Shown here: one piece after another, positions 7,734 through 16,269 of the stretch
Layout of the letters: each line of letters starts with the position of its first letter
How positions within the stretch are numbered: the first letter of the stretch is position 1
NCBI GenBank assembly: GCA_017987895.1
Contig: JAGNSU010000020.1
Span: 1 to 33,175, forward strand
Length of the DNA stretch: 33,175 nucleotides
Direction: 5' to 3'
Source: Flavobacteriales bacterium
Lineage (GTDB): Bacteria > Bacteroidota > Bacteroidia > Flavobacteriales_F > PHOS-HE28
The notes under the pieces: model-generated
What the model was told of the DNA's origin: nothing
What the model saw: the letters and a program-made list of their open reading frames with translations, nothing else
Databases searched by the model: none
Program-made: the position numbers and the translations under genes

Positions 7734-8525
7734 TCACATGACCACTCTCACGGGATCACCCACACGCACAGCTCCTCCTGCCATCCCCATCGCGTTCATC
7801 CCGAAGTACACCCCATTGCCGCGCTTGCGATAGCTGGCCAATGTGCGCGTGGGCTCCTTGCCGCGCTCGCCTGTACGTTGGTCGGTGGTGGGTATCACGC
7901 AACGCCCGCAAGTCTTCACCAACGCGAAGCGCGCCGCACCGATCATGATCTCTTTCCAAGTGTCCTCTTGGAACGCTTCGCCACCGGCGATCACGAGGTT
8001 GGGACGGAAGCGCTCCATGCCGATGGGTTCCGGCAGTCGTGCGTTCAGATCATCCAATGATGATTGCGAGAGAATGAGGTAGGGGAAGCCATCGCTGAGC
8101 GAGGTGATGCCCTGCGCGTAGGCGGGATCCACATTGCGGTGTGATCGATCGGGCATGAAGACCAAGTGCATGGAGGTGCCGAGACGTTCGGTGAACCATG
8201 CGGAGATCGCGGCGCCTGCCCGCACGGCGGTGAGCGCATCATCAAAAACGCGCACCGCCATCTCCTGTCCGTCGTCCAGTTGCCAGGGTAGATCGATCGC
8301 TTCGCTGGTGCGTATGTCCGTGACGCGGAAACCATGGGCAAGTGGTGCGATGTGAAGGCAGGCCATCGCGGGCACCTCACGTTGGGTGATGAAGACACCG
8401 TTGTCGTCCACCAACATCCAGCGGCGGTCATGCTCCAGGCCGCGGTCCGTGAGCCGCGCCTCGGGAAGGCTGAAACCACCGAGCGATTTCACCGGATAAC
8501 AATGGATGGACGCCAGCGTGATCAC
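7734..8525 (-). CDS. MOSC domain protein with N-terminal beta-barrel (YcbX/mARC-like)
   Basis: 263 residues. The N-terminal half is the MOSC_N barrel (LASIHCYPVKSLGGFSL, RGLEHDRRWMLVDDNGVFITQRE), and the C-terminal half is the MOSC domain containing RFRPNLVIAGGEAFQED and the conserved Cys in KTCGRCVIPTTDQRTGE. In YcbX and mARC this Cys ligates the molybdenum cofactor and the enzyme reduces N-hydroxylated compounds; that chemistry is inferred here from the family. No ferredoxin domain is fused, unlike E. coli YcbX, so electrons must come from a separate partner. The ATG overlaps the stop of the upstream pentaheme cytochrome gene by four bases, showing translational coupling. Confidence 0.87.
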   Translation of the reverse strand: MITLASIHCYPVKSLGGFSLPEARLTDRGLEHDRRWMLVDDNGVFITQREVPAMACLHIAPLAHGFRVTDIRTSEAIDLPWQLDDGQEMAVRVFDDALTAVRAGAAISAWFTERLGTSMHLVFMPDRSHRNVDPAYAQGITSLSDGFPYLILSQSSLDDLNARLPEPIGMERFRPNLVIAGGEAFQEDTWKEIMIGAARFALVKTCGRCVIPTTDQRTGERGKEPTRTLASYRKRGNGVYFGMNAMGMAGGAVRVGDPVRVVM

Positions 8526-10459
8526 CAGCGCAGCACTTTGCTAAGCCGCGCACGACCGGCCGCACGCCAGGCGATCTGATAGGTGCCGGGCGTCTCTGGC
8601 AAAGTGATGCGCAGGCCTTGTGCGGTGCGCTCCACGTGGGTGCGCACTTCGCGTCCGCTCGCATCGTATACGGCGATCAACATCACATCCTTCGCGGTTA
8701 TCGTCACCACGCCATCGCTGGTGGGGTTGGGCCACACGGCAGCGATATCCTCCAGGCGATCGGCGATGCCGGTGCGGTCGTCGAGCAGCGTATCCACGGC
8801 CACCAGGGTAGGGGTGCCATCGGCCGCGTCGTACAGGGTGCGGAAAGCATCGATGCGCGGGCCCTGCATGCTGAACATTTCATCGTTCCATGCCGGTGGC
8901 ACGGGTTGGTAGTACACGCGCGCGCTCACCTGGATCAGCCCATCGAAGCCGTTCATGGGAATGTGGTAGTACACAATGTCGCCGCCGTTGCCCTCCACCC
9001 CGAAGGCATCATGGTTGAAGTCGATGTCGCTCACCGGCACCCCGGCGATCCGCGTGGTGTCGTAGGTGTAGTGCGTGGTGCTGAAGCCTTGCGGCACCAG
9101 GCGGTTGTCTTTGATCGGATCCTTCGCGCGCTCCAGCACGGTGGTCACGTCGCCGTTCACGTCGCCCATCACCAGCTCATAGATCTGCGCCTGGCCGGGA
9201 TCGTTGATCACATCGTAATGCGCTTCGTAGGTCGCGTCGTGGCCGATGACTTCGTAGGTGGTATCGAGCAGTCCGCTGGCGAAAAGGGTATCGTTCTGCG
9301 CATCGGTCACCACCAGTTGCACGAAGGCACGGCGGCTGGGATAGCCGCTGGGGAACTTGTGGCCCGCGAGGTTCACCAGGCGTGCTTCGATGTAGGCCGT
9401 ATCCTGATCGCGGGAGGTGAGCACGAGGTCGAGGTCCAAGGTGCGGTGCCGCAATTGATCCACCGTGCGGGTGATGGTGCTGTCGAACTGCACGCCCGTG
9501 GCCGGTATGCCCAGCGCCTGCCGGTTCTCCTTCAGCAGTTTCAGCATGAACTCGTTGCCGCCCACCAGATGGTGCAGGCCGAAGGGACTGTGGCCTTGCA
9601 GAAAGGCGTAATCCGCCGCCAGGCGAATGCTGTCCGTGATGCGCGGCAGGTGGCAGCCCCGGCAATTGGTCTGCGGGTCGGTGGTGTACACGCTGTTCAA
9701 CCACTCGTGCCAGGTGGCCTGTTCCACGAACTCATCGCCGGTGGTGTTGCCCTGTAGGTCCACGGTCCCGGTGATCAACGTATGGCAGCCGGCGCACACG
9801 CGCCCATCCTGGATGTGTTCCCCATAGCCCGGCCGGAAGCCCACGAAGAACTCCATGATGGCCGCGTTGATCTCATCGTCCTCGTATGGCCCGTACACCA
9901 GGGCGGAGTCGAAACGCAGTTCGCCGCTGAAGAGCGTGCCGGCCGAGTCCGGGTTCTGCATGTGGCAGGAGGTGCAGCTCACGCCGTCCATGCCTATTGT
10001 ACTGGTGTCCAACATGGCGGCGGTGAAAGGTGCGTGGCCCAACATCCTTTCCTCATGGAAACCGAGCGGCGCATGACAACTGAGGCATTTGCCTTCGATC
10101 GCGCCTTGGTGCCCCGGGTTCACCAGCACCTCATGTTCCATTTTGGCGCGGAAGAAAGGATCGCGCGCGCTGTTGCCCATCATGGTGCTGCGCCAATCGT
10201 CCGCCACGTTCACGTCGCGGCCCTGCGCATCGATGCTCGCGAGCGTATCCTGATCGTGCCCATGGCAACCCGCGCAGCGCCCTGCGGTGGCGAAGTACGT
10301 GCTGTACATCACCACCAGGTCGCTGTCGCCGGAACGGAACAGCAGGTCCTCGAACCGGGTGTGATGGCCGCGCGGTTCCGTGGCCGTGGTCCAGCCCACG
10401 AGCAGCACCACCACGCCCATCAGGCCAAGTACCATCTTCCAAGGGGGTGTCCGCTTCAT
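8522..10459 (-). CDS. Pentaheme c-type cytochrome with T9SS sorting domain
   Basis: 645 residues from the ATG at 10459, chosen because MKRTPPWKMVLGLMG starts a signal peptide-like helix and a -7 box lies just upstream. Five heme c motifs are visible: CAGCH 62-66, CLSCH 125-129, CTSCH 162-166, CAGCH 222-226 and CRGCH 266-270. The following ~300 residues are rich in strands and may form an Ig-like or jelly-roll module. The last ~75 residues (AVWPNPTSDGVVTITAKDV, IAVYDASGREVRTH, LPETPGTYQIAW, SKVLRW) form a type A T9SS sorting domain. This predicts a multiheme cytochrome carried across the outer membrane. It is first in an operon with the overlapping MOSC gene and the GIY-YIG gene. Redox partners are unknown. 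Confidence 0.88.
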   Translation of the reverse strand: MKRTPPWKMVLGLMGVVVLLVGWTTATEPRGHHTRFEDLLFRSGDSDLVVMYSTYFATAGRCAGCHGHDQDTLASIDAQGRDVNVADDWRSTMMGNSARDPFFRAKMEHEVLVNPGHQGAIEGKCLSCHAPLGFHEERMLGHAPFTAAMLDTSTIGMDGVSCTSCHMQNPDSAGTLFSGELRFDSALVYGPYEDDEINAAIMEFFVGFRPGYGEHIQDGRVCAGCHTLITGTVDLQGNTTGDEFVEQATWHEWLNSVYTTDPQTNCRGCHLPRITDSIRLAADYAFLQGHSPFGLHHLVGGNEFMLKLLKENRQALGIPATGVQFDSTITRTVDQLRHRTLDLDLVLTSRDQDTAYIEARLVNLAGHKFPSGYPSRRAFVQLVVTDAQNDTLFASGLLDTTYEVIGHDATYEAHYDVINDPGQAQIYELVMGDVNGDVTTVLERAKDPIKDNRLVPQGFSTTHYTYDTTRIAGVPVSDIDFNHDAFGVEGNGGDIVYYHIPMNGFDGLIQVSARVYYQPVPPAWNDEMFSMQGPRIDAFRTLYDAADGTPTLVAVDTLLDDRTGIADRLEDIAAVWPNPTSDGVVTITAKDVMLIAVYDASGREVRTHVERTAQGLRITLPETPGTYQIAWRAAGRARLSKVLRW

Positions 10460-10469
10460 GGCAAGGGCC

Positions 10470-10477
10470 GAAAGGTA
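10470..10477 (-). promoter_or_regulatory. Putative -7 promoter element (TACCTTTC) for the pentaheme cytochrome operon
   Basis: TACCTTTC, followed by GG, on the minus strand ends 10 bases before the chosen ATG. It matches TAnnTTTG except at the last base. It supports the shorter start of the cytochrome gene, since the longer frame would place the box inside the coding region. Confidence 0.35.
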
Positions 10478-10622
10478 GCTGGCGATCGCGCGCGCTGCGA
10501 GTGGGAACACCGTGCGCGGTGGCCTGGTTCGCGCGGCAGGTTTCCAAGCCCCTTCGCGGAGACCACATGCGGATCGTGGACAGCGGATCGTTCACTTGCT
10601 GATGACCGATGGGACCGGCCGG

Positions 10623-10630
10623 TACTTTTG
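10623..10630 (+). promoter_or_regulatory. -7 promoter element (TACTTTTG) for the repeat protein
   Basis: TACTTTTG is a perfect match to the Bacteroidota -7 consensus TAnnTTTG and ends 4 bases before the ATG at 10635. Transcription would begin at about the A of the start codon, which implies a leaderless mRNA. A TTG at 10596-10598 is 24 bases upstream, longer than the usual spacing, so no -33 element is claimed. Confidence 0.5.
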
Positions 10631-10634
10631 ACAC

Positions 10635-12287
10635 ATGCGTGCGCTCTTCGTCCTGCTGCTTTTCTCCCCCTTGCTGCTCCTGGCCCAGGTGCCGTCTCCC
10701 ACCCCGGCGGGCGTGCAGCCCTTCGTGGACCACTGGGATAGCCTGCGCACCATCAAGCGCAGCGAAGGCCTCTTCATCAACGGCCGTGAATGGGGCGAGT
10801 GGAAGTTCTGGGACCGCGAGGGCCGCCTTACCGAAGTGGCCGAGTTCAAAAGCGGCGAACGCGATGGCCATGTGGTGATGCACTATGACAATGGCCAGGT
10901 GCAGCACGATGGCTACTTCCACCGCGGCAAACAGGACAGTTTGATGCAGAGCTTCTACCGCGACGGCAAGCCCATGGAGAAGGGGAGCTACAGCGCAGGC
11001 AAGAAGAAGGGGCTATGGGAATACTGGTACGCCGATGCCAAACCCTACCTGCGCGAGGATTGCGCGGACACTCTATGCCTCCTGCTGGACGCTTGGGACC
11101 CGAAAGGCGAGCAAGTGGTGAAAGCGGGCGATGGACTTCTGCGCACCTGGTATGCCAGCGGCGCGGTGCATGAAGAGACCGCCTACAAGTTCGGTGTGCC
11201 GAGCGGGCCCTTCGTGGAACATTATCCTGCGGGCAATCCCAAAGCGAAGGGAGAGTACCTCGGTGGTGTGAAGCATGGGCGGTGGTTCTACTACTTCAGC
11301 GATGCGCACTTGGAAAAGGAGGAGACCTACTTGCGCGGGAAATTGGACGGACCTTTCCTGCTCTCCTTCCGCAGCGGCCAGCCCAACATCACCGGGTTCT
11401 ACAAGGAAGGGCTGAAGGACAGCCTGTGGACCTGGTACACCAGCACCGGCCAGCAGGATATGGAAGGACCGTTCCAAGCGGACAAACGCCAGGGCGTTTG
11501 GCGCTTCTGGTATCCCAATGGCCAGATGAGCAGTACCGGCGCTTTCGCGGACGACAAGGAGGAGGGGGATTGGGTGTACTTCTACGAAGGCGGGCAGTTC
11601 TGGAAGAAGGGCACCTTCAAAGTCGGTGCGAAGGATGGCGTGTGGACCACCTGGTTCGAGAGCGGCCAGAAACTACAGGAGGGACCGTATGTGAACGGTG
11701 TGGTCGAAGGCGAATGGACGAGCTGGTTCGAGACCGGCCGTGAGAAGGACAAAGGAGTGTTCGTGGCGGGCCACATGAACGGGTTATGGAAGGGATGGTA
11801 CCCGGATGGCCAGCAAGAATTCGAAGGCCTCTGGAAAGCGGACCAGAAGGATGGCCCCTGGAAGTTCTGGTTCGAGAACGGCCGCATCAAAGAGGAAGGT
11901 TCTTACGCCGATGGCAAGAAGAGCGGACGCTGGGTGGCCTACAGCACCGGTGGGCTACCGATCAGCGAAGGGCTCTACGTGAACGGGACCCCTGATGGCC
12001 CTTGGACCTATTATGATGATGCCGGCGTGAAGATGCGCGAGCAATCCATGATGAACGGGGATCCGCATGGCGACTGTGTGGTGTACGACTACAAAGGCCG
12101 CGTGATCCAGCGCATGCACTACGAGCAAGGGCGCTTGCACGGCACCATGTCGTTCTACGATAGTGATGGGCGCGTCACCAAGAGCGTGGAATACAAGTAC
12201 GGTTCGCGCGTGCAGGACGCACCCCCGGCCTTGAAGGGGAGCGAGCGCGCACCGGCCTCGGTGCCTGGGATGGACCGCAAGCGGTGA
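10635..12287 (+). CDS. Secreted YwqK/MORN-variant repeat protein, 19 repeats
   Basis: 550 residues: signal peptide MRALFVLLLFSPLLLLAQ, then 19 tandem copies of a 23-residue unit with the pattern G-x-W-x-x-W/Y-x-x-x-G-x-x-x-x-x-G-x-Y/F-x-x-G, for example KDGVWTTWFESGQKLQEGPY. The fourth unit is interrupted by an irregular insert (DCADTLCLLLDAWDPKGEQ) and the tail after residue ~530 is Pro/Ala/Arg-rich. The unit is that of the MORN-variant family called antitoxin component YwqK; in Bacteroidota such proteins are usually secreted or periplasmic and have no proven toxin. No toxin gene is adjacent, so an antitoxin role is not supported. It is transcribed divergently from the pentaheme cytochrome operon and converges on the pbp1A gene. 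Confidence 0.88.
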   Translation: MRALFVLLLFSPLLLLAQVPSPTPAGVQPFVDHWDSLRTIKRSEGLFINGREWGEWKFWDREGRLTEVAEFKSGERDGHVVMHYDNGQVQHDGYFHRGKQDSLMQSFYRDGKPMEKGSYSAGKKKGLWEYWYADAKPYLREDCADTLCLLLDAWDPKGEQVVKAGDGLLRTWYASGAVHEETAYKFGVPSGPFVEHYPAGNPKAKGEYLGGVKHGRWFYYFSDAHLEKEETYLRGKLDGPFLLSFRSGQPNITGFYKEGLKDSLWTWYTSTGQQDMEGPFQADKRQGVWRFWYPNGQMSSTGAFADDKEEGDWVYFYEGGQFWKKGTFKVGAKDGVWTTWFESGQKLQEGPYVNGVVEGEWTSWFETGREKDKGVFVAGHMNGLWKGWYPDGQQEFEGLWKADQKDGPWKFWFENGRIKEEGSYADGKKSGRWVAYSTGGLPISEGLYVNGTPDGPWTYYDDAGVKMREQSMMNGDPHGDCVVYDYKGRVIQRMHYEQGRLHGTMSFYDSDGRVTKSVEYKYGSRVQDAPPALKGSERAPASVPGMDRKR

Positions 12288-12340
12288 TCCGTTCGGCCAA
12301 CGAGTAGCGTAGAGGATCGAGGTGTACGATACCTATACCA

Positions 12341-14629
12341 TCATTGCGGCTCCTTTCCAAAGATGCGTTGCAGCATTCCTTTCCGTCGGGTGGAATCCGC
12401 CGGGTCGTCAACCGGTTTGCCGGGCTCCTTACGCCCATCGAAGAGGTCGTTGAAGAACTCCTGCACTGCGTTCGGGTCACGTCGCGCGGGGCATTCCAAT
12501 GAAGGGGTCAGGCTGTCCGGCGCGGCGAACGGCTTGATGTAGCGGGTGCGTAGTTCCTTGCTCGCTTCAATGCCATGGAACACCGCCCCGGCGATCGGCA
12601 ACGCGAGCTGCCCACCTGTGCCGAGCGAGCTTCGGAAGTGGATGGAGGGATCGCGCGCGCCCACCCAGGTGCCCACTACAAGGCCCGGGGTATACCCGAA
12701 GAACCAAGCATCGCGCTGATCTTGGGAGGTGCCGGTCTTACCTGCCAAAGGCACAGTAACACCATACCGCGATCGCAATGGTGCACCTGTTCCTTGGTCC
12801 ACCGCGCGGCGAAGCATGCTGCTGATCACGGTCGCGGTTCCCCGGGAGATCGCCTGGCGCATTTTGGTCTTCGGAGCTTCATAGAGCACCTTGCCCTGCG
12901 CGTCGGTGATCTTCTCGATCAATCGCGGTTTCGTGCGTTGGCCGCGATAGGCGAACGCACCGTACGCAGGCACCACTTCTTCCAAGGAGAGATCCGAAGC
13001 GCCAAGGCATATGGCCGGGTTCTGTACTTGCACTTGGGGCAGACCCATCGCGCGCACCACATCGCGCAGCGAGTCTTGGTCGAGGCGGAAGTAGAGGTCC
13101 ACGGTGGGCAGGTTCATGCTGCGCGCCAAGGCGTACCACATGGCCACCTGTCCACCGGCCGTATCGCCGTCGAAGTTCTTCGGCGTCCAATCATCATACT
13201 CCGGATAGGTGCGGAGCGTGTTCTCCAAGTAGGTGCATGGATCCATGCCGGCCTCGATCGCAGCAGCGTAGATGAACGGTTTGATCGCCGAAGCGATGGG
13301 CCGGTGCGTGCGCACCAGATCGAGCGCGAGATAGCGGTGGTGGTTGCCTCCCACCCAGGCGCGCACCGCCCCGGTCGATGGCTCCATCATAAGCACGGCG
13401 GCGTTCAGTATGCGGTGGTAGTGCCAGAGGCTGTCGCGGTAGCTCAAACTGTCCACACGGATGCCGGCATGATCGTAGATCTCCATGCGCGTCCGCGCGT
13501 TCCGCTTCCATGCTACGTCCTTCTTCTTTTCACGGGTGCGCTCCCAATTCTTCCGGTCCTTGGCCGCCTTCAGCTCGGCGTCCAACTTGGGTTGCATGCG
13601 CGCCAGGTGCTCATGCGCGGCGTCGGCGGCGAGATGTTGCAGTTCCGGGTCCAGGGTCGTGTATATCCTCAACCCATCCTTCCGCAGGTCGAAGCCCGTG
13701 TTCGCACCGATGCCCTCCATCTTCACGTCGCCGGTACGATCCGAGAGGTCGCGCAGAATGATCTCCGCTTCTTTGGCCACGCGGTCCACGAAGTAGCCGT
13801 AGACGTCGTAAGCGTCCGAACCAGCGTACCGCAGGGTGATGGGCAGGGCCTTCAAGCTATCCGCGACGGCGGTGGTGAGCAGGTTGTTCTTCCGCAACAG
13901 TTCGAGCACGGTATTGCGGCGTGCCCGCGAGGCCTCGGGATGCAGCCGCGGGTTATAGCTGGTGTTGGCCTTCAGCATGCCCACCAGCACCGCGCCCTCT
14001 TCCACCTTGAGCCGGGCGGTGCTCTTGCCGAAAAAGCGCCGCGCCGCGGCCTCGATGCCGAAGGTGTTCTCGCCGAAGGGCACGCTGTTGAGGTAGAGGA
14101 CGAGCACACCTTGCTTGTCGTAGACCTGTTCCAGGCGTTGCGCCACCAAGGCCTCTTTGATCTTGTTCACCGGCACGGTGAGGAGACCGTGGTTCTCGCG
14201 GCCATAAAGGTTCTTGATGATCTGCTGGCTGATGGTGCTTCCGCCGCCGCCGCCGCGGTCGCCCCCCAGGATGGTGCGGAAGAACACGCGCAGATAACTG
14301 GCGCCATCCACACCCTGGTGGGCGAAGAAGCGCGCGTCCTCGGTGCTCACCAAGGCGTTCATCAGGTGGGGGGGAATATCCTCGTAGCGGATGTTGGTGC
14401 GGTCCTCGGCGAAGAGTTTGCCGATGATGGTGCCATCGCGCGCCAGCACCAACGTCGCTTCTTCGTGCTGGATGGCGGCGAGCTCCGCCTTGCTCGGCAA
14501 CTTGCCGAAAACGTCCAAGGAGACGAGCGCGATCAACAGGCCGAGGCACAGGACGACCCCCAGCCCCAGAGCGAGCAGGATGCGTCCCGCCTTTGGTCCC
14601 GCTTTCTTCTTCGCTCGCTTCGCCGACAT
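12341..14629 (-). CDS. Penicillin-binding protein 1A (bifunctional transglycosylase/transpeptidase)
   Basis: 762 residues from the ATG at 14629 (MSAKRAKKKAG, a typical basic cytoplasmic tail before the membrane helix at 16-38). The transglycosylase domain contains STEDARFFAHQGVD (95-108, catalytic Glu) and STISQQIIKNLYGR (131-144). The transpeptidase domain has SAIK at 447-450 (nucleophile Ser447), SMN at 504-506 and KTGTS at 631-635. A charged segment rich in Lys/Arg/Glu at about 345-385 separates the domains. It polymerises and cross-links peptidoglycan on the periplasmic side of the inner membrane. It lies 64 bases downstream of hflX on the same strand; a separate promoter is not obvious, so read-through from hflX is possible. 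Confidence 0.95.
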   Translation of the reverse strand: MSAKRAKKKAGPKAGRILLALGLGVVLCLGLLIALVSLDVFGKLPSKAELAAIQHEEATLVLARDGTIIGKLFAEDRTNIRYEDIPPHLMNALVSTEDARFFAHQGVDGASYLRVFFRTILGGDRGGGGGSTISQQIIKNLYGRENHGLLTVPVNKIKEALVAQRLEQVYDKQGVLVLYLNSVPFGENTFGIEAAARRFFGKSTARLKVEEGAVLVGMLKANTSYNPRLHPEASRARRNTVLELLRKNNLLTTAVADSLKALPITLRYAGSDAYDVYGYFVDRVAKEAEIILRDLSDRTGDVKMEGIGANTGFDLRKDGLRIYTTLDPELQHLAADAAHEHLARMQPKLDAELKAAKDRKNWERTREKKKDVAWKRNARTRMEIYDHAGIRVDSLSYRDSLWHYHRILNAAVLMMEPSTGAVRAWVGGNHHRYLALDLVRTHRPIASAIKPFIYAAAIEAGMDPCTYLENTLRTYPEYDDWTPKNFDGDTAGGQVAMWYALARSMNLPTVDLYFRLDQDSLRDVVRAMGLPQVQVQNPAICLGASDLSLEEVVPAYGAFAYRGQRTKPRLIEKITDAQGKVLYEAPKTKMRQAISRGTATVISSMLRRAVDQGTGAPLRSRYGVTVPLAGKTGTSQDQRDAWFFGYTPGLVVGTWVGARDPSIHFRSSLGTGGQLALPIAGAVFHGIEASKELRTRYIKPFAAPDSLTPSLECPARRDPNAVQEFFNDLFDGRKEPGKPVDDPADSTRRKGMLQRIFGKEPQ

Positions 14630-14693
14630 CTTCTTTCTAACGGAACATCCGCGGGATCCATGTGGTCCCATGACCGATGCTACCTGACGGTGC

Positions 14694-15941
14694 TCACGGT
14701 GCTACCGCATCTTCGCCCTTGCCCTCCAGGTATTCGTCCTTGTAGAGCAGGTCGCTCTCGTAGGGGTACCGCTCCAGGTGGATCGCCTTAACACGTTGAT
14801 AGAGCATCCTGCGCAAGCCGTCCACGTTCTGTCGGGCGGTGGCCGAGATGAACAGGCACTCCGCATTATCCATGCGCGCCATCCAGGTCTCCTTCAATTC
14901 TTCCAAACTGAACTGGTCCTCACGCTTCGGCGCCAGGTCGTCCGGATCGTGCGGGGCGGGGCGGTACGCATCGATCTTGTTGAACAACACGATAACGGGC
15001 CGGTCGCCCGCACCGATCTCGTTCAACGTCTGCTTCACTGTGCCGTACTGTTCTTCGAAGTTGTGGTGGCTGATATCCACCACGTGGAGCAACAGATCGG
15101 CTTCCCGGGTTTCGTCCAATGTGCTCTTGAAGCTCTCGATCAGTTGGTGGGGCAGTTTGCGGATGAACCCGACCGTATCGCTGAGCAGGAAGGGTAGGTT
15201 GCCGAGCACCACTTTCCGCACGGTCGTGTCCAACGTTGCGAAGAGCTTGTTCTCGGCGAACACATCGCTCTTGCTCAACAGGTTCATCACCGTGCTCTTG
15301 CCCACGTTGGTGTAGCCCACGAGCGCCACACGCACGAGCTTCCCGCGGTTGCCGCGCTGAATGGATTTCTGCCGGTCGATGTCGCGCAATTGCGCTTTAA
15401 GCAAGGCGATGCGGTCACGCACAAGACGGCGGTCCGTCTCGATCTCCTTTTCGCCCGCACCGCCGCGGGTCCCGGTGCCGCCACGCTGCCGCTCCAAGTG
15501 GGTCCACAGCTTGGTGAGGCGGGGCAGCATGTACTCGTACTGCGCCAGTTCCACTTGGGTCTTGGCGTGCGCTGTGCGCGCGCGCCGTGCGAAGATGTCC
15601 AGGATCAGGCGAGGCCGATCGAGCACCGGGAGCCCGAGCTCCTTTTCCAAGTTGCGCTGTTGCGCAGGGCTCAGTTCGTCATCGAAGATCACCGACTGTG
15701 CTTCGTGCTCCAGCACCCACGCTTTCACCTCCGCCAGTTTGCCACTACCTACGTAGGTCCGTCCATCCGGCTTGTGCAGGCGCTGGGTGAAACGCTTGAG
15801 CGTCCGGATCTCGGCGGTGGTGGCCAGGAACTCCAACTCGTCCAGGTATTCCTTCACCTGGTCCTGGTTTTGGTCATCGGTGATCAAGCCGATGAGCACG
15901 GCCGTTTCCGTGCTGCCTTTGATCGCCAGCGGATCGATCAT
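14694..15941 (-). CDS. hflX: GTPase HflX
   Basis: 415 residues. The N-terminal HflX domain includes GRTYVGSGKLAEVKAWV and DDELSPAQQRNLEKELG, followed by a coiled-coil linker with the characteristic Gly-rich insert RQRGGTGTRGGAGEKEIETD. The G domain carries GYTNVGKST (209-217), DTVGF (255-259) and NKID (321-324). HflX binds the ribosome and splits stalled 70S particles under stress. The start ATG overlaps the stop of the preceding cytochrome c gene by four bases, so translation is coupled to it, which is an unusual pairing of function. pbp1A follows downstream. Confidence 0.95.
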   Translation of the reverse strand: MIDPLAIKGSTETAVLIGLITDDQNQDQVKEYLDELEFLATTAEIRTLKRFTQRLHKPDGRTYVGSGKLAEVKAWVLEHEAQSVIFDDELSPAQQRNLEKELGLPVLDRPRLILDIFARRARTAHAKTQVELAQYEYMLPRLTKLWTHLERQRGGTGTRGGAGEKEIETDRRLVRDRIALLKAQLRDIDRQKSIQRGNRGKLVRVALVGYTNVGKSTVMNLLSKSDVFAENKLFATLDTTVRKVVLGNLPFLLSDTVGFIRKLPHQLIESFKSTLDETREADLLLHVVDISHHNFEEQYGTVKQTLNEIGAGDRPVIVLFNKIDAYRPAPHDPDDLAPKREDQFSLEELKETWMARMDNAECLFISATARQNVDGLRRMLYQRVKAIHLERYPYESDLLYKDEYLEGKGEDAVAP

Positions 15942-16267
15942 GGGGTGGCGCGCAACGAACGCACGTGGTCCACCACGGCTTCGATCTCTTCCGGACGTAG
16001 GACGTTCTTGTACGGCATCATCGCGCCTTTTCCATTGCTCACCAGCAGGACCATTTGCTCACGCGTCAGGGCGGAAACCGTAAGGTCTCTGGCGCCGCTC
16101 AGGCCCAATTTCCCATCGCGGCCATGGCACAGCGTGCACTGCATTTGAAAGAGCTTGGCGCCATCGGGGGCCGCAGTTGTGATGGTGGCGGGCGCTTCTG
16201 GTCCGTCCGAGGTGGAGGAACAGGCGAGCATGGCCAGGAGTGCGAAGAGCGGAAGAGTGCGCATCAT
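15938..16267 (-). CDS. Lipoprotein cytochrome c, single heme
   Basis: 109 residues from the first ATG at 16267 (MMRTLPLF; the second ATG at 16264 is equally possible). The longer open frame upstream overlaps the cytochrome b-like gene and is not protein-like. The N-terminus is a lipoprotein-type signal ending LLAMLACSS, with a slightly atypical lipobox. The heme site is CTLCH (QMQCTLCHGRDGKLG), with MMPYKNVL supplying the likely axial Met and a C-terminal helix EEIEAVVDHVRSLR. It is a class I periplasmic electron carrier. It follows the cytochrome b-like gene by two bases and overlaps hflX by four, so the three form one operon. Confidence 0.87.
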   Translation of the reverse strand: MMRTLPLFALLAMLACSSTSDGPEAPATITTAAPDGAKLFQMQCTLCHGRDGKLGLSGARDLTVSALTREQMVLLVSNGKGAMMPYKNVLRPEEIEAVVDHVRSLRATP

Positions 16268-16269
16268 GT

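Noticed and set aside
8618..10741. Long plus-strand frames opposite the pentaheme cytochrome
   Set aside because: They have no signal peptide or domain and are antisense to a gene with five heme motifs.
10635..12287. YwqK repeat protein as the antitoxin of a toxin-antitoxin pair
   Set aside because: The family name is historical; no toxin gene is adjacent and the protein has a signal peptide.
12288..12340. Terminator between the repeat protein and pbp1A genes
   Set aside because: Only a 5-bp GATCC/GGATC pairing with a large loop was found, too weak to call.
14630..14693. Promoter for pbp1A
   Set aside because: The nearest box (TAGCATCG) has two mismatches in the conserved part; not better than chance.
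12575..14791. 738-codon open frame on the plus strand opposite pbp1A
   Set aside because: It lies antisense to a gene with all class A PBP motifs; its product is rich in His, Arg and Gly with no domain, as expected from high-GC third positions on the opposite strand.
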